Numbered from the stretch's first letter, positions 1 to 10,588 are shown. The stretch is 64,000 nucleotides of DNA from Gammaproteobacteria bacterium (GCA_026399205.1 JAPLRL010000034.1:1-64000), one strand, 5' to 3'. Numbers and translations are program-made. The notes: a model not told the origin generated them from the letters alone.

Positions 1-69
1 CTTGATTTAGATAAATACTCAGAAGAAAAAATTAATTCTTTGATCTATCAACTCACTTTAGCCGCTTAG
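1..69 (+). CDS. C-terminal end of an unidentified protein (partial)
   Basis: Frame 1 is open from the window edge to a TAG at 67-69 and encodes 22 residues ending in LIYQLTLAA. The rest of the gene lies outside the window. The composition (acidic, Lys-rich, amphipathic) looks like a real protein C-terminus, and a palindromic repeat begins five bases after the stop. It is too short to identify. It does not look like a CarA C-terminus, although carB is the next gene. Confidence 0.5.
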   Translation, partial: LDLDKYSEEKINSLIYQLTLAA

Positions 70-73
70 AAAG

Positions 74-115
74 CCCTTCGAGACGTGTGCTACGCACACT
101 CCTCAGGGCGAACGG
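74..115. repeat. Palindromic repeat, CCCTTCGAGACG family
   Basis: CCCTTCGAGACG is followed by a short hairpin (GTGTGCTACGCACAC) and then by CTCCTCAGGGCGAACGG. The same ends, with a longer unrelated centre, occur at 44001-44073. The remainder of the 70-376 gap shows no convincing gene. Two short open stretches end near 320 but cannot be assigned. Confidence 0.7.
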
Positions 116-379
116 ATTAGGGAAAAATGGCTAAACTCGAGAAGAGCGGATTGGCAATAAATTAAATTATAGTTAAAATAAGAAACAGTCAAGCATAGAG
201 AAGAGACGGTACGGCTTAGCCAAGTACGAGCCCAGACATTTTTTAATGTACAGTCTCAGGCGATTGGTATTAAGCAACATTTAGCGCCCCAGTTAGCGGT
301 GAAGGAGTAACCCGTCATCTTCCTTTTAAGACGGTTTCTCAGTACACTAGCTGAATTTTGTTTTTTTTAAGAGTGAGTG

Positions 380-3300
380 ATGCCTAAACGAACAGATATC
401 AAATCCATTTTGATTTTAGGAGCAGGCCCGATTGTGATTGGGCAGGCTTGTGAGTTTGATTATTCAGGGACACAAGCCGTACGGGCATTAAAAGAGGAAG
501 GGTATCGCGTTATTTTGGTGAATGCTAACCCCGCAACGGTGATGACCGATCCGGATTTAGCCGATGCCACTTATATTGAACCTATCTTGTGGCCGGAAGT
601 GGCTAAAATCATTGAGAAAGAACGGCCCGATGCCTTGTTGCCTACCATGGGCGGGCAAACGGCGCTTAATTGTGCACTCGATTTAGCCAGAGAAGGGGTG
701 TTGGCTGAGTTTAATGTCGAAATGATTGGTGCAACCCGCGACGCCATCGATAAAGCCGAAGATCGAGAAAAATTTCGTGAATTAATGAAAAGCATCGGCT
801 TAGCCATGCCCCATTCTGCGATTGCACATAGTTTAGAAGAGGCCCATCAAGTTCAGGCACAACTAGGGTTTCCGGTCATTATTCGTCCCTCTTTTACCAT
901 GGGCGGGAGTGGCGGCGGTATTGCTTATAACCGCGAAGAGTTTGAGCTGATTTGTAACAATGGCTTAACCTTGTCACCCACCCATGAGCTCCTCATTGAC
1001 GAGTCAGTCATTGGATGGAAAGAATTTGAAATGGAAGTGGTTCGCGATAAAAAAGATAACTGTATTATCATTTGCACGATTGAAAACTTTGACCCGATGG
1101 GGGTGCATACCGGTGATTCGATTACGGTTGCTCCTGCACAAACCCTGACAGATAAAGAGTATCAAGTCATGCGTGATGCAGCGATTAAAGTTCTGCGTGC
1201 GGTGGGCGTTGAAACGGGTGGCGCTAATGTTCAGTTTGCGGTTAATCCTGACAATGGTCAATTACTGGTCGTTGAAATGAATCCGCGAGTGTCGCGTAGC
1301 TCGGCATTGGCGTCTAAAGCCACAGGGTTTCCCATTGCCAAAATTGCGGCAAAATTAGCAATAGGCTATACCTTAGACGAGCTGGATAACCCGATGACCA
1401 TGGGGCAAACGCCGGCTTCGTTTGAGCCTACTTTAGATTATGTTGTGGTGAAAATTCCGCGTTTTAATTTTGATAAGTTTCCAGAAGCTTCAAAGATTTT
1501 AACCACGCAAATGAAATCAGTGGGCGAAGTCATGGCCATGGGTGCTAATTTTCAAGCAGCATTACAAAAAGCCATACGCAGCTTAGAAGTAGGGCGAATG
1601 GGATTCACTAGCCTCTTTCAGGGCAATGATCTCGATCGTTTACAGGCGTTGCTACGTGAGCCCACACCCGATCGATTATGGTATATCGCAGATGCATTTC
1701 GTCATGGATTAACCGTTGAAGCCGTATATCAAGAGTGTAAAGTTGACACCTGGTTTTTGATGCAAATCGAGGAGATTGTCAAATTAGAGCAGACGATTGC
1801 CGCAGGAACCTTAGATAGCTTAGATGAAAAAACCGCTCGTTTTTATAAATATCGTGGTTTTTCAGATATTCGCATTGCTGAGCTTTTAGGCTGTTCAGAA
1901 AAACAAGTTCGAGATAAACGGCATGCATTGGGCGTTAGGCCTGTCTATAAGCGAGTCGATTCTTGCGCGGGTGAATTCCCCAGTGACATGGCTTACCTGT
2001 ATTCCACTTATGATGTAGCCTGTGAAGCACGCCCAGATAAACTAGAAAGAAAAGTGTTGATACTAGGGGGCGGGCCAAACCGGATTGGTCAAGGCATTGA
2101 ATTTGATTATTGTTGCGTGCACGCCGTATTAGCTTTAAAAGAATTGGGCGTGCAAACCTTGATGATTAATTGTAACCCAGAGACAGTCTCAACAGACGTG
2201 GAAATTGCCGACCGACTCTACTTTGAACCCGTCACGCTAGAAGATGTCTTAGCCATTGTAGAAGTGGAAAAGCCCATGGGTGTGATTGTCCATTATGGGG
2301 GGCAGACCCCACTGAAATTAGCGCGTGCATTAGAAGAAAATGGAGTACCCATTCTTGGCACATCGCCAGAAGCCATTGATAGGGCAGAAGATCGCGGAAA
2401 ATTCCAAATCATCGTACGTGAATTAGGGCTGCATCAACCTGATAATGCAATGGTACAGACCGAAGTAGAGGCGGTCAGAGAAGCTGCGCGTATTGGTTAT
2501 CCCATCATGGTGCGGCCTTCTTATGTTTTGGGAGGACGCGCGATGGAGGTGGTTCAAGATGAAGATGAGTTACGCGCTTATTTAAAACAAGAAGCAGAAT
2601 TAATTGCGGATGCGCCGGTGTTATTAGATCGCTTTTTGAGCGATGCCATTGAAGTCGATGTCGATGCAATTTGTGACGGCACAGACGTGTTGATTGCAGG
2701 CATTATGGAACATATAGAAGAGGCGGGGGTGCACTCTGGTGATTCTGCTTGTACGTTACCGCCTTTTAGTTTAAGCGTGGTTCAACAACAAGACTTGATG
2801 GATCAGGTGCGTCAAATGGCATTAAAGCTGGGTGTGATTGGGCCGATTAATGCTCAGTTTGCAGTACAAGGGGATGATATTTATGTGTTAGAAGTGAATC
2901 CTCGTGCTTCGCGGACCATTCCTTTTGTGTCTAAGGCGATTGGTTTATCGTTAGCTAAGATTGCGACCAAATGCATGATGGGTGTGACATTGCGCGAACA
3001 AAATCAGCGCTTAGAAGGGGGGAGCCCTCATTTTTATTCGGTTAAATTGCCGGTGTTCCCGTTTCTAAAGTTTTCTGGGGTCGATTGTATTTTGGGTCCG
3101 GAAATGAAATCCACCGGGGAATCCATGGGGATTGCGCGTCGTTTTGGACAGGCCTTTTCTAAGGCGCAATTAGGTGCAGGTGCTCATATTTTAAAGAGAA
3201 GACGCGCGTTTTTATCGGTACGTGATGCGGATAAAGCGCGCGTCGGTGAAGTGGCTAAAAGCTTGATTCAACTTGGGTTTGAGTTGATTGCAACCAAAGG

Positions 3301-3583
3301 GACTGCATTGGTGTTACAAGCCGCAGGCATTGATTGTCGCCGTGTATTTAAAGTGGCAGAAGGCCGCCCCCATGTGGTTGACTTGATTAAAAATAGCGAA
3401 ATTGATTTTATTATAAATACAACTGATGGAAAACAAGCCATTAAAGATTCTTTTTCAATTCGCCGCAATGCATTGCAACATAAGGTGAGTTATACTACGA
3501 CGCTTTCTGGCGCGGAAGCTGCTTGTTTAGCCATGAAATATGAAGACAGGCAGACTGTGACTCGATTACAAGACTTACATTAA
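380..3583 (+). CDS. carB: Carbamoyl-phosphate synthase large subunit
   Basis: CarB makes carbamoyl phosphate from ammonia (delivered by CarA), bicarbonate and two ATP, feeding pyrimidine and arginine synthesis in the cytoplasm. The protein is about 1067 residues, the usual full length. It has the two homologous halves typical of the family, each with an ATP-grasp domain; the second starts near residue 555 at [17 protein letters not shown], which mirrors [17 protein letters not shown] near the N-terminus. The MGS-like allosteric domain is at the C-terminus. I chose ATG at 380; GTG at 377 is an alternative and adds one residue. carA, normally directly upstream, is absent here, and about 300 bases of repeat-bearing DNA precede the gene. 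Confidence 0.97.
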   Translation: MPKRTDIKSILILGAGPIVIGQACEFDYSGTQAVRALKEEGYRVILVNANPATVMTDPDLADATYIEPILWPEVAKIIEKERPDALLPTMGGQTALNCALDLAREGVLAEFNVEMIGATRDAIDKAEDREKFRELMKSIGLAMPHSAIAHSLEEAHQVQAQLGFPVIIRPSFTMGGSGGGIAYNREEFELICNNGLTLSPTHELLIDESVIGWKEFEMEVVRDKKDNCIIICTIENFDPMGVHTGDSITVAPAQTLTDKEYQVMRDAAIKVLRAVGVETGGANVQFAVNPDNGQLLVVEMNPRVSRSSALASKATGFPIAKIAAKLAIGYTLDELDNPMTMGQTPASFEPTLDYVVVKIPRFNFDKFPEASKILTTQMKSVGEVMAMGANFQAALQKAIRSLEVGRMGFTSLFQGNDLDRLQALLREPTPDRLWYIADAFRHGLTVEAVYQECKVDTWFLMQIEEIVKLEQTIAAGTLDSLDEKTARFYKYRGFSDIRIAELLGCSEKQVRDKRHALGVRPVYKRVDSCAGEFPSDMAYLYSTYDVACEARPDKLERKVLILGGGPNRIGQGIEFDYCCVHAVLALKELGVQTLMINCNPETVSTDVEIADRLYFEPVTLEDVLAIVEVEKPMGVIVHYGGQTPLKLARALEENGVPILGTSPEAIDRAEDRGKFQIIVRELGLHQPDNAMVQTEVEAVREAARIGYPIMVRPSYVLGGRAMEVVQDEDELRAYLKQEAELIADAPVLLDRFLSDAIEVDVDAICDGTDVLIAGIMEHIEEAGVHSGDSACTLPPFSLSVVQQQDLMDQVRQMALKLGVIGPINAQFAVQGDDIYVLEVNPRASRTIPFVSKAIGLSLAKIATKCMMGVTLREQNQRLEGGSPHFYSVKLPVFPFLKFSGVDCILGPEMKSTGESMGIARRFGQAFSKAQLGAGAHILKRRRAFLSVRDADKARVGEVAKSLIQLGFELIATKGTALVLQAAGIDCRRVFKVAEGRPHVVDLIKNSEIDFIINTTDGKQAIKDSFSIRRNALQHKVSYTTTLSGAEAACLAMKYEDRQTVTRLQDLH

Positions 3584-3597
3584 GAAGGGTGGGGGGC

Positions 3598-4077
3598 ATG
3601 AGTACAACAAAATATCCAATGACCGCAGACGGGTTTGAGGCATTAAAACTTGAGCTGCATCGTTTAAAATCGGTGGAACGTCCACGCATTGTGACCGCAA
3701 TTGCGGAGGCACGTGCACTAGGGGATCTCAAAGAAAACGCAGAATACCATGCGGCTAGAGAGCAACAAAGTTTTTCTGAAGGTCGTATTTTAGAGCTAGA
3801 AGCGAAACTGTCTCATGCACAGGTCATTGATATTACAAAAGTTGCTAATCAGGGCAAAGTGATTTTTGGATCACGGGTAACGGCGCTTAATTTGAGTACA
3901 GAAAAAGAAGTCAGTTATCGCATTGTCGGTGAAGATGAAGCGAATTTAAAAGAGAATAAAATTTCATACAGCTCTCCGCTGGCTCGCGCCTTTATCGCCA
4001 AAATGGTGGGTGATGAGGCCGTGGTAGAAACACCCGATGGCGCGGTGGAGTATGAGATTTTGAGTGTTGAGTATTAA
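3598..4077 (+). CDS. greA: Transcription elongation factor GreA
   Basis: GreA rescues backtracked RNA polymerase by stimulating cleavage of the nascent transcript. The 159-residue protein matches the family length, with an N-terminal coiled-coil hairpin containing [20 protein letters not shown], whose acidic tip residues enter the polymerase secondary channel, and a C-terminal FKBP-like domain ending in EYEILSVEY. The ATG at 3598 follows a purine-rich AAGAAGGGTGGGGGGC and gives the standard N-terminus ([13 protein letters not shown]). It starts 14 bases after carB and is probably cotranscribed with it. Confidence 0.96.
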   Translation: MSTTKYPMTADGFEALKLELHRLKSVERPRIVTAIAEARALGDLKENAEYHAAREQQSFSEGRILELEAKLSHAQVIDITKVANQGKVIFGSRVTALNLSTEKEVSYRIVGEDEANLKENKISYSSPLARAFIAKMVGDEAVVETPDGAVEYEILSVEY

Positions 4078-4081
4078 CATG

Positions 4082-4153
4082 ACGTCATCCCGAGCGCAGA
4101 GAGGGATCTTCATCAGGGTAGCAGGGGATCCCTCTCTGCGCTCGGGATGACGT
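4082..4153. repeat. Palindromic repeat, CGTCATCCCGAGCG family
   Basis: The left arm ACGTCATCCCGAGCGCAGAG and its inverted copy (ending CTCGGGATGACGT) surround a short loop between greA and ppa. As RNA it would form a long hairpin and might act as a terminator. Related copies are at 10395, 52134, 52437, 54271, 58442 and 60611, with a single arm at 41602. Confidence 0.9.
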
Positions 4154-4176
4154 TCGATTGAGAATAAGGATAAAAA

Positions 4177-4716
4177 ATGGGATTAAAACACATAGACGGT
4201 GGAAGCCGAATTCCGGATGAATTCAATGTGGTCATTGAAATTCCGATGCGCGCCGAGCCTGTGAAATACGAAGTGGAAAAAAAATCTGGGGTGTTGCATG
4301 TTGATCGGTTTTTGTCAACGGCGATGTTTTACCCAACTAATTATGGCTATGTTCCACAAACCCTATCTGAAGATGGGGATCCGGTTGATGTATTAGTGGT
4401 GACACCTGTGCCCTTGTTGAGTGGGTCAGTGATTACTTGTCGAGCCGTGGGCATGTTAAAAATGACCGATGAATCGGGTGTAGATGCTAAAATATTAGCG
4501 GTGCCCATTTCTAAATTGACGAAGCTGTATGAAAATATACACAGTTACGCTGATTTACCAGAGCCATTATTACAATCATTAGAGCATTTTTTTACTCACT
4601 ATAAAGATTTAGAAAAAGGAAAATGGGTAAAGGTAGACGGATGGGAAGGCATTGATGCAGCAAAAAATGAAATTATTGCCTCCGTTACGCGTTGCAGAGA
4701 ATTGATTCATTCTTGA
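4177..4716 (+). CDS. ppa: Inorganic pyrophosphatase
   Basis: Soluble family I pyrophosphatase; it hydrolyses PPi to two phosphates and so drives biosynthetic reactions forward. The 179 residues match the bacterial hexameric type. The signature [13 protein letters not shown] places the metal-binding aspartates at about residues 66, 68 and 71, and YGYVPQTL lies just before it. The start follows an AATAAGGATAAAAA leader. The gene stands alone between a palindrome and rpmE. Confidence 0.96.
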   Translation: MGLKHIDGGSRIPDEFNVVIEIPMRAEPVKYEVEKKSGVLHVDRFLSTAMFYPTNYGYVPQTLSEDGDPVDVLVVTPVPLLSGSVITCRAVGMLKMTDESGVDAKILAVPISKLTKLYENIHSYADLPEPLLQSLEHFFTHYKDLEKGKWVKVDGWEGIDAAKNEIIASVTRCRELIHS

Positions 4717-4812
4717 TTTTCTGTTAATGTTTCGGCCTTTCGTGTTTGAGTCGTTTCGAAGTTGTATTCCTAACGGCTCATGTTGAACTTAATTTGATAG
4801 AGCGTACTGGTT

Positions 4813-5049
4813 ATGAAAGCATCGATTCATCCTGAATATAAATTGTTAAAAGTCACTTGTAGTTGTGGCAATGTGTTTGAAACGGCCTCGACCATTACAA
4901 GTGGGGCACTGGGCATTGAAGTTTGTCAAAACTGCCATCCGTTTTATACCGGAAGACAAAAAACAGACCAAGTCGGCGGACGAGCTCAGCGGTTTCGTGA
5001 GCGTTATGGTATGAAAGCCGTTGTAACGCCAGAACCCGATAAAGAGTAG
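4813..5049 (+). CDS. rpmE: 50S ribosomal protein L31
   Basis: Small zinc-binding protein of the large ribosomal subunit. The 78-residue product has CSC near residue 17 and CQNC near residue 38, the four-cysteine (C+) zinc form, followed by HPFYTG and a basic QKTDQVGGRAQRFRERY segment typical of L31. It ends three bases before the malic enzyme start, so the two are probably cotranscribed. Confidence 0.95.
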   Translation: MKASIHPEYKLLKVTCSCGNVFETASTITSGALGIEVCQNCHPFYTGRQKTDQVGGRAQRFRERYGMKAVVTPEPDKE

Positions 5050-5051
5050 CC

Positions 5052-6281
5052 TTGGATACGGTAGATACGCCGAAACAGCGTGCGCTAGATTATCACGCCT
5101 ATCCTACACCTGGTAAGTTAGCCATACAGCTGACTAAGCCAACGGATTCTCAGGATGATCTTTCGCTTGCCTATAGCCCTGGTGTTGCTGAGCCTGTTTT
5201 GGCTATTTTTGATAACCCAGACGCTGCATATCGGTATACCGGGAAAGGAAATTTAATCGCAGTGATCAGTAATGGCACAGCGGTTTTAGGCCTTGGCAAT
5301 GTTGGCGCGCTTGCATCTAAACCCGTGATGGAAGGCAAAGCGGTGTTATTTAAACGCTTTGCAGACATCAATGTCTTTGATCTTGAGGTTGACTGCGCCG
5401 ATCCTGCATTATTTATTTCAATTGTTCAGGCCCTTGCGCCGACCTTTGGTGGGATTAACCTAGAAGATATTAAAGCGCCTGAGTGTTTTGAAATTGAAGA
5501 AACCTTACAGCGCGAGTTGAATATCCCCGTTTTTCATGATGATCAGCATGGAACCGCCATTGTGGTGGCTGCAGCGTTGTTAAATGCGCTAGAAATCCAA
5601 CAAAAAACGATGTCTGAAGTCAAGATAGTCTGTGTTGGCGCGGGTGCTGCGGGCATTGCGTCTATGCGCTTGTTACTGGCGTTAGGGGCAGTACGAGAAA
5701 ATATACTGTTATTAGATAGCAAGGGGGTGATTCACACTGCCCGCGACGATCTAAATGAGTATAAACGCCCTTTTGCAGTAGATACGCCTTGTCGAACCTT
5801 GGATGATGCGCTAGATGGGGCCGATGTGTTTATTGGTTTGGCAAAGCCCGATTTATTAACGGAAGCGATGTTAAGCAGCATGGCAGCAAAACCCATTATT
5901 TTTGCATTATCTAACCCTGAACCTGAAATTAAGCCTGCTTTAGCGCACGCTGTTCGCAGTGATTTGATTATTGCAACTGGCAGAAGTGATTATCCGAATC
6001 AGGTGAATAACCTCTTGTGTTTTCCCTATATTTTTCGTGGCGCACTCGACGTTGGCGCAACCTGTATTAACCAAGCCATGCATATTGCGGCAGTAGAAGC
6101 GATTCGCCAATTGGTTCATGAACCGGTTCCTGATATTGTAAAACTGAACTACTCTAACCAAGAACAGTGGGAATTTGGCGCGACTTATATTTTGCCTAAA
6201 CCGATTGATCCGCGCTTGAAAGAACGCGTGACACTGGCAGTGGCCGAGGCGGCACGGAAGAGTGGGGTCGTGCGTATGTAG
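5052..6281 (+). CDS. maeB: Malic enzyme (short MaeB-type, without PTA domain)
   Basis: Oxidative decarboxylation of malate to pyruvate with reduction of NAD(P). The N-terminal catalytic domain contains [23 protein letters not shown] and [14 protein letters not shown], and [19 protein letters not shown] leads into the Rossmann domain with [15 protein letters not shown]. The protein is 409 residues, so it lacks the C-terminal phosphotransacetylase-like domain of long MaeB enzymes. The start is inferred as TTG at 5052, directly behind rpmE; the next in-frame ATG lies far into the conserved domain. Cofactor choice cannot be read safely. Confidence 0.92.
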   Translation: MDTVDTPKQRALDYHAYPTPGKLAIQLTKPTDSQDDLSLAYSPGVAEPVLAIFDNPDAAYRYTGKGNLIAVISNGTAVLGLGNVGALASKPVMEGKAVLFKRFADINVFDLEVDCADPALFISIVQALAPTFGGINLEDIKAPECFEIEETLQRELNIPVFHDDQHGTAIVVAAALLNALEIQQKTMSEVKIVCVGAGAAGIASMRLLLALGAVRENILLLDSKGVIHTARDDLNEYKRPFAVDTPCRTLDDALDGADVFIGLAKPDLLTEAMLSSMAAKPIIFALSNPEPEIKPALAHAVRSDLIIATGRSDYPNQVNNLLCFPYIFRGALDVGATCINQAMHIAAVEAIRQLVHEPVPDIVKLNYSNQEQWEFGATYILPKPIDPRLKERVTLAVAEAARKSGVVRM

Positions 6282-6296
6282 TGTGGGTGTTTATAC

Positions 6297-6470
6297 GCTC
6301 GAATACCCCCTCTCCCGCGCTAGAAGTTTGACCAGTAAGGTGATGCATTTCGCGGGGGAGGGTTGGGGAGGGGGAAAACCGTGTTTCTGCAAAGGGCCCC
6401 CTCCCTAACCCTCCTCCGCGTTCAACATGGGAGTCTTTATGAGAGTTTCGTGCGCAGGAGAGGGGATTCA
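6297..6470. repeat. Double copy of the CCCTCTCCCGCGC palindromic repeat
   Basis: TACCCCCTCTCCCGCGC pairs with a later GCGGGGGAGGGTTGGGGAGG. A second, less perfect copy follows directly (CCCCCTCCCTAACCCTCCTC paired with a GCGCAGGAGAGGGG arm). The family recurs at 12087, 24821 and 49648. The block fills most of the gap between the malic enzyme and the first MFS gene. Confidence 0.8.
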
Positions 6471-6530
6471 TCGGCGTGTGTAAAAACTTTAGAGGACTTG
6501 CTTAGCCGCGCTTCAAAAAAGAGGACCATT

Positions 6531-7844
6531 ATGAAAAACACGAAACATCTCATTGGCGCATTGATCTGCATTTTAGGCGCAATTTACTATAGCTACGAAT
6601 ATTTTTTACGGATTTCCCCTAGTGTCATGGAAGGGGCGTTGCGGGTGCATTTTGGTCTTAATGCAACCGGATTTGGGTTGCTCTCTGCGTTTTATTATTA
6701 TGCTTATGTGCCGTTGCAGATGCCGGCTGGTATTTTATTAGATCGATACGGTCCAAGACTCATCTTAACCTGTGCTTGTGCTATATGCGTCATGGGGACC
6801 TATCTTTTTACGGACACCTCATTTTTTTGGATTGCAGCCATCGGGCGATTTTTAGTCGGCTTTGGTTCGGCGTTTGCATTTGTTGGCGTCTTAAAATTAG
6901 CAACGATTTGGTTACCCGAAAATCGTTTAGGCATGGTTGCTGGGTTGACGACGGCATTAGGGGTTGTGGGGGCCATGGTTGGCGATCAATATCTCGGTGG
7001 CTTAGTCGATAGGCTCGGTTGGGTGCAAACGATGCACTATGCGGCATTTATTGGCGTGATTTTGACCGTTGTATTGTGGTTGGGACTCCGTGATAAACGA
7101 AAAGAACCGATACATGGCACCTTATTAAAAGGACATGGGACCATCCCTTCGTTTAAAAAAAGTATGGTTGATTTGGTGCTGATCATTCAAAACAAACAAA
7201 TTTGGGTGAATGGGATGTACGGGTGTTTGGTTTACTTGCCTACCACTGTATTTGGTGAATTATGGGGAATTCCCTATTTAATGCACGCGCATCACTTATC
7301 GCATCACGCGGCCGAAGTTGCGAATTCTTTGTTGTTTTTCGGGCTCATGTTGGGGGCGCCGATGATGGGCTATTTCTCCGATAAAATGGGAAAACGCCGA
7401 CCTTTGATGTTGATTGGTGCGATTGGCGCGGGCGTGTTGATGAGTGTGCTGTTGTATATGCCGGGCCTTAATGAGCATTGTATTGATATTTTGCTATTTG
7501 GCTTGGGTTTATTGTATAGCGCACAATGTATTGTTTTTGCAGTTGGTCGTGAATTGAGCCCGTCAGAGGCTGCAGCAACAGCGATTGCGGCGACCAATAT
7601 GATGGTCATGCTAGGGGCGATGTTTTTTCAACCGGTGTTGGGCTATTTATTGGATGTGAGTTGGGCGATGCATCACAGTGTGATCGATGCGGTTCATCCG
7701 GTGTTACGACAGGTTTATACGGCAATGGATTATCAATTAGCGATGTCTATTGTGCCCATCGGTATTTTTATTGCCGCGGTTTTAGTTTTGTTTATTGAGG
7801 AAACCTACGCTGATGCAAAGCACGCAGATAGAGCAAAAGAATAA
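6531..7844 (+). CDS. MFS transporter (paralogue 1)
   Basis: Inner-membrane secondary transporter of the major facilitator superfamily with 12 predicted membrane helices in about 437 residues. The first helix carries YYSYEYFLRISPSVMEG. Next come YYYAYVPLQMPAGILLDRYG (motif A region after helix 2) and FLVGFGSAFAFVGVLKLA. ATG at 6531 is used because the longer open frame upstream only translates the repeat. The next gene (7813) is a close paralogue and a third copy is at 58829. Similar transporters are numerous in Legionella and Coxiella, but the substrate cannot be told from sequence. Confidence 0.9.
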   Translation: MKNTKHLIGALICILGAIYYSYEYFLRISPSVMEGALRVHFGLNATGFGLLSAFYYYAYVPLQMPAGILLDRYGPRLILTCACAICVMGTYLFTDTSFFWIAAIGRFLVGFGSAFAFVGVLKLATIWLPENRLGMVAGLTTALGVVGAMVGDQYLGGLVDRLGWVQTMHYAAFIGVILTVVLWLGLRDKRKEPIHGTLLKGHGTIPSFKKSMVDLVLIIQNKQIWVNGMYGCLVYLPTTVFGELWGIPYLMHAHHLSHHAAEVANSLLFFGLMLGAPMMGYFSDKMGKRRPLMLIGAIGAGVLMSVLLYMPGLNEHCIDILLFGLGLLYSAQCIVFAVGRELSPSEAAATAIAATNMMVMLGAMFFQPVLGYLLDVSWAMHHSVIDAVHPVLRQVYTAMDYQLAMSIVPIGIFIAAVLVLFIEETYADAKHADRAKE

Positions 7845-9090
7845 AAATTCAATGGTCGTTTATGGCATGTTGGTTTGTGCCATCGCTGGTATTTTTTATG
7901 CCTATGAGTTTCTGTTAAGGGTCTTACCCGGCGCCTTGCAAACAGAGCTCACGGCTGCATTAGGCGGGGTGTCTGCGACGGTATTCGGACAAATTGCCTC
8001 ACTTTATTATTTTGCTTATTCTCCCATGCAACTTCCGGTTGGGGTCCTCATGGATAGGTATGGTCCGCGACTGGTCTTAACGTTTGCTTGTTTGATGTGC
8101 GCGGTCGGTTCATGGTTATTTTCTCAAACCCATATCCTCTGGTTAGTGGGGGTTGGGCGGTTTCTAGTTGGGTTTGGTTCTGCGTTTGCTTTCGTCGGTA
8201 TTTTATTTTTAGGTCACCATTGGTTGCCTAAGCGTTATTTTTCATTATTGGCGGGTTTAGTGACCACCTTTGCGATGTTGACCCTGATGTTTGGCATGGT
8301 GAAGCTGACTTCTCTGGGGAGTCATGTGGGGTTACATCAGATTTTATTTGTGTTGGCGATGGTGGGATTTGTTTTGGCAGGGTTTATTTATGCCGTGGTG
8401 CGTGATGCACCTGTACGCCACATTGCCGTCCATCGTCAGCCATGGAAAGTCTTTTTTAAAGAAGTCATGCTGGTGTTATTAGATAAAAAAGTGTGGTTAA
8501 TCGGTCTTGTGGGTGCATTGATGTATACCGCGCTATCGGTCTTTGGTGAGCTCTGGGGAAAAGTTTATTTAGAGCAGGCACATCATTTAACGCCCAGTGA
8601 GGCCGCACAAGCCATTTCGGCTATTTTTTTAGGGTGGGCGATTGGCGCACCGATTGTAGGCTATGTGTCTGATCATACAGGCTATCGTTTTACCCCTATA
8701 TTTGTTTCATCGTTATTGGGTGCGGTGAGTATTGGCATTGTTCTTTATGCGCCCCACTTATCTTTTTTAACCATTAGCGGCTTGTTATTTTTATATGGCA
8801 TCTTTACCTCAACCGAAATCATTGTGTTTGTGATGGGCAAAGAGATGACCAAAGTTTCATTATCTGGCACGGTTTTTTCAGCGGTTAACATGATTGTGAT
8901 GCTAGGTGGCGTGATTTTACAGCCTTTGGTCGGTTACTTGTTAGATTGGTCCGCTGCTGCGTCTCATGGGGCATCACAGCCGCTTGTGTATACGGTTGCT
9001 GATTATCAATTGGCATTATCGGTGCTGCCAGGATCGTTGCTGTTAGTCATGTTGTTGTTACCTTGTTTTAGACGCTTGCATAAATGCTAA
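7813..9090 (+). CDS. MFS transporter (paralogue 2)
   Basis: Second member of the same MFS subfamily, about 425 residues with 12 membrane segments. It shares the landmarks of its neighbour: YAYEFLLRVLPGALQ, YYFAYSPMQLPVGVLMDRYG and FLVGFGSAFAFVGILFLG. The start at 7813 overlaps the end of the upstream gene by 32 bases and follows TTGAGGAAACC, a usable ribosome binding site inside that gene, so translation is probably coupled. The pair looks like a tandem duplication that has diverged. Substrate unknown. Confidence 0.88.
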   Translation: MQSTQIEQKNKNSMVVYGMLVCAIAGIFYAYEFLLRVLPGALQTELTAALGGVSATVFGQIASLYYFAYSPMQLPVGVLMDRYGPRLVLTFACLMCAVGSWLFSQTHILWLVGVGRFLVGFGSAFAFVGILFLGHHWLPKRYFSLLAGLVTTFAMLTLMFGMVKLTSLGSHVGLHQILFVLAMVGFVLAGFIYAVVRDAPVRHIAVHRQPWKVFFKEVMLVLLDKKVWLIGLVGALMYTALSVFGELWGKVYLEQAHHLTPSEAAQAISAIFLGWAIGAPIVGYVSDHTGYRFTPIFVSSLLGAVSIGIVLYAPHLSFLTISGLLFLYGIFTSTEIIVFVMGKEMTKVSLSGTVFSAVNMIVMLGGVILQPLVGYLLDWSAAASHGASQPLVYTVADYQLALSVLPGSLLLVMLLLPCFRRLHKC

Positions 9091-9129
9091 CTGCATGATA
9101 CAAATGCGATTTTTTTTCAAGGAATGATC

Positions 9130-10329
9130 ATGTTAACAGCATTTGTCGCGGTCCCCGATACCACTTCGAGTCACTCGATTTCAACTCTGCGTCAACAAGC
9201 AAAAAAAGCTGGGATAGACGCGATGTTTACAACAGATTTTTTTAAACTTCCACTACAAGATCGTTTTAACCAAATCCGTCAAACCGTACAAAAGGCTGAT
9301 ATCGTCATTGGCCTCCGCACGCCGTATCTTGGTGAAACGCCAGCTCCGGATGTAACGTTCTGGGAAGGATATGGTGCGGGACAAAAAAAGCAGGTGCTTA
9401 GTTGTGCAGCGACAACCGAATTTGAGCGCACCCTGGCAGAACTCAACTTAACAGCAAAGTCTCAGTCTGCCCCCGTCATTGAAAAAGAAAATACAGTTTA
9501 TCTGGCAGGGCCCGGGGTCGGTGAAGCGCATGTAAATAAATTAAAAGAACACTATTCTTATCTTGAAGGCATTGTTTCTGCTGCGCAATCCGACGCTGGT
9601 GTTTTGGAATCGGTACGGATGGGTCTATTTAACTGCACACCACCTCAAGGGATTTGGCCAGATTCAACGATTGTTTCTAATATGGGATATCTATTTGGAA
9701 AAGACGATCGCTTAGGGCGTCTCCCGATGGTTTTTGCTTATAGCAGCGTATCAGAAACCATGTTGGCGCGTGTTAACACTTTAGTGACGCGTGGTATACC
9801 CGGAGCGACAGAGGCGCTCAATCAATATTCGGCAAGTGAGCGCATCGCATGCCACGTGGTTTATTCCCCCATGATTGATTGTGCTCTACAAGCCAGTGGC
9901 TGTTCGTTAACGCATCGGCCCAGCCTTGAAATTGTTAATCGACGCGGGTTTACCAGCACCCATGCTGACCCATCTACAAGTGACTTTTTAAGATGTACAG
10001 ACGAAATGGCGCGTAAGCATCATATGAACGGTGTTCTCGCAGATCGCGCATTTGCATTATTGAAACAACCGGTACAACCACAAGGGTTTAAGTTTACATA
10101 TGGTCCAAACGGCCAAGGCGTTGACAAAATTGGCCATGCGCGACTAACGGCTTCTCCGACCCGCAGACCAGAATGGCGTAACGGTACCTCACCAACACGC
10201 CGAAATATGTCTCCGGTGGCTGAAAAAAGAGCCCCTTCACCGCAAGGTCGCCGACATAGTTTCTATCAGGCGGCTGCACCGATAGATCAAGAAGTGCTGG
10301 TGAGCCGAGGGAAAAGAGTTAATTCATAA
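9130..10329 (+). CDS. Possible nucleoside 2-deoxyribosyltransferase-like protein with disordered tail
   Basis: About 399 residues, not assignable with certainty. The segment NTVYLAGPGVGEAHVNKLKE looks like the YLAGP start of the nucleoside 2-deoxyribosyltransferase fold. The N-terminus (MLTAFVAVPD) together with DIVIGLRTPYLGETPAPD and FWEGYGAGQKKQVL resembles the D..E.GYA.G end of the same fold, so there may be two such units in tandem, the first decayed. The last 80 residues are low-complexity and basic, with SPTRRPEW and SPTRRNMSP. ATG at 9130 has AAGGA six bases upstream and is preferred to ATG at 9124. It stands alone and could be a secreted effector, but nothing proves this. Confidence 0.55.
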   Translation: MLTAFVAVPDTTSSHSISTLRQQAKKAGIDAMFTTDFFKLPLQDRFNQIRQTVQKADIVIGLRTPYLGETPAPDVTFWEGYGAGQKKQVLSCAATTEFERTLAELNLTAKSQSAPVIEKENTVYLAGPGVGEAHVNKLKEHYSYLEGIVSAAQSDAGVLESVRMGLFNCTPPQGIWPDSTIVSNMGYLFGKDDRLGRLPMVFAYSSVSETMLARVNTLVTRGIPGATEALNQYSASERIACHVVYSPMIDCALQASGCSLTHRPSLEIVNRRGFTSTHADPSTSDFLRCTDEMARKHHMNGVLADRAFALLKQPVQPQGFKFTYGPNGQGVDKIGHARLTASPTRRPEWRNGTSPTRRNMSPVAEKRAPSPQGRRHSFYQAAAPIDQEVLVSRGKRVNS

Positions 10330-10395
10330 GCCGTGCCCACCTGTGGCTACGAACTTACCGTAGCCGTGCCCACCTGTGACTACGAACTTACCGTA
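10330..10395. repeat. Two tandem 33-base repeats
   Basis: The unit begins GCCGTGCCCACCTGTGGCTA and ends GAACTTACCGTA. It occurs twice head to tail with one difference (GGCTAC against GACTAC), just after the stop codon of the preceding gene. The reading frame across it encodes nothing recognisable. Confidence 0.85.
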
Positions 10396-10480
10396 CGTCA
10401 TCCCGAGCGCTGCGAGGGATCTCTTGATTTTGGCACAATGCTATCTGATTGGAGATCCCTCGCTGCGGTCGGGATGACGT
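10395..10480. repeat. Palindromic repeat, CGTCATCCCGAGCG family
   Basis: ACGTCATCCCGAGCGCTGCG and its near-perfect inverted copy ending GTCGGGATGACGT, with a loop of about 30 bases. It follows the 33-base tandem repeat directly and precedes the convergent unknown gene at 10589. Confidence 0.9.
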
Positions 10481-10588
10481 CGGTGCGAGAAAAATGGGAG
10501 GAATCCTCAGCACGTCGCTCGAAAGTAGTAAGTAAAGTGGTTGGCTCAAAGTTTGACGCTGACCTTTACTCTATTTTTTGGCCTGAAG

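Noticed and set aside
120-320. Possible coding stretch before carB ending AIGIKQHLAPQLAVKE
   Set aside because: Open in two competing frames without a start signal or recognisable family; cannot be distinguished from noncoding DNA.
6196-6471. 91-codon minus-strand frame
   Set aside because: Antisense to the malic enzyme end and to a palindromic repeat block.
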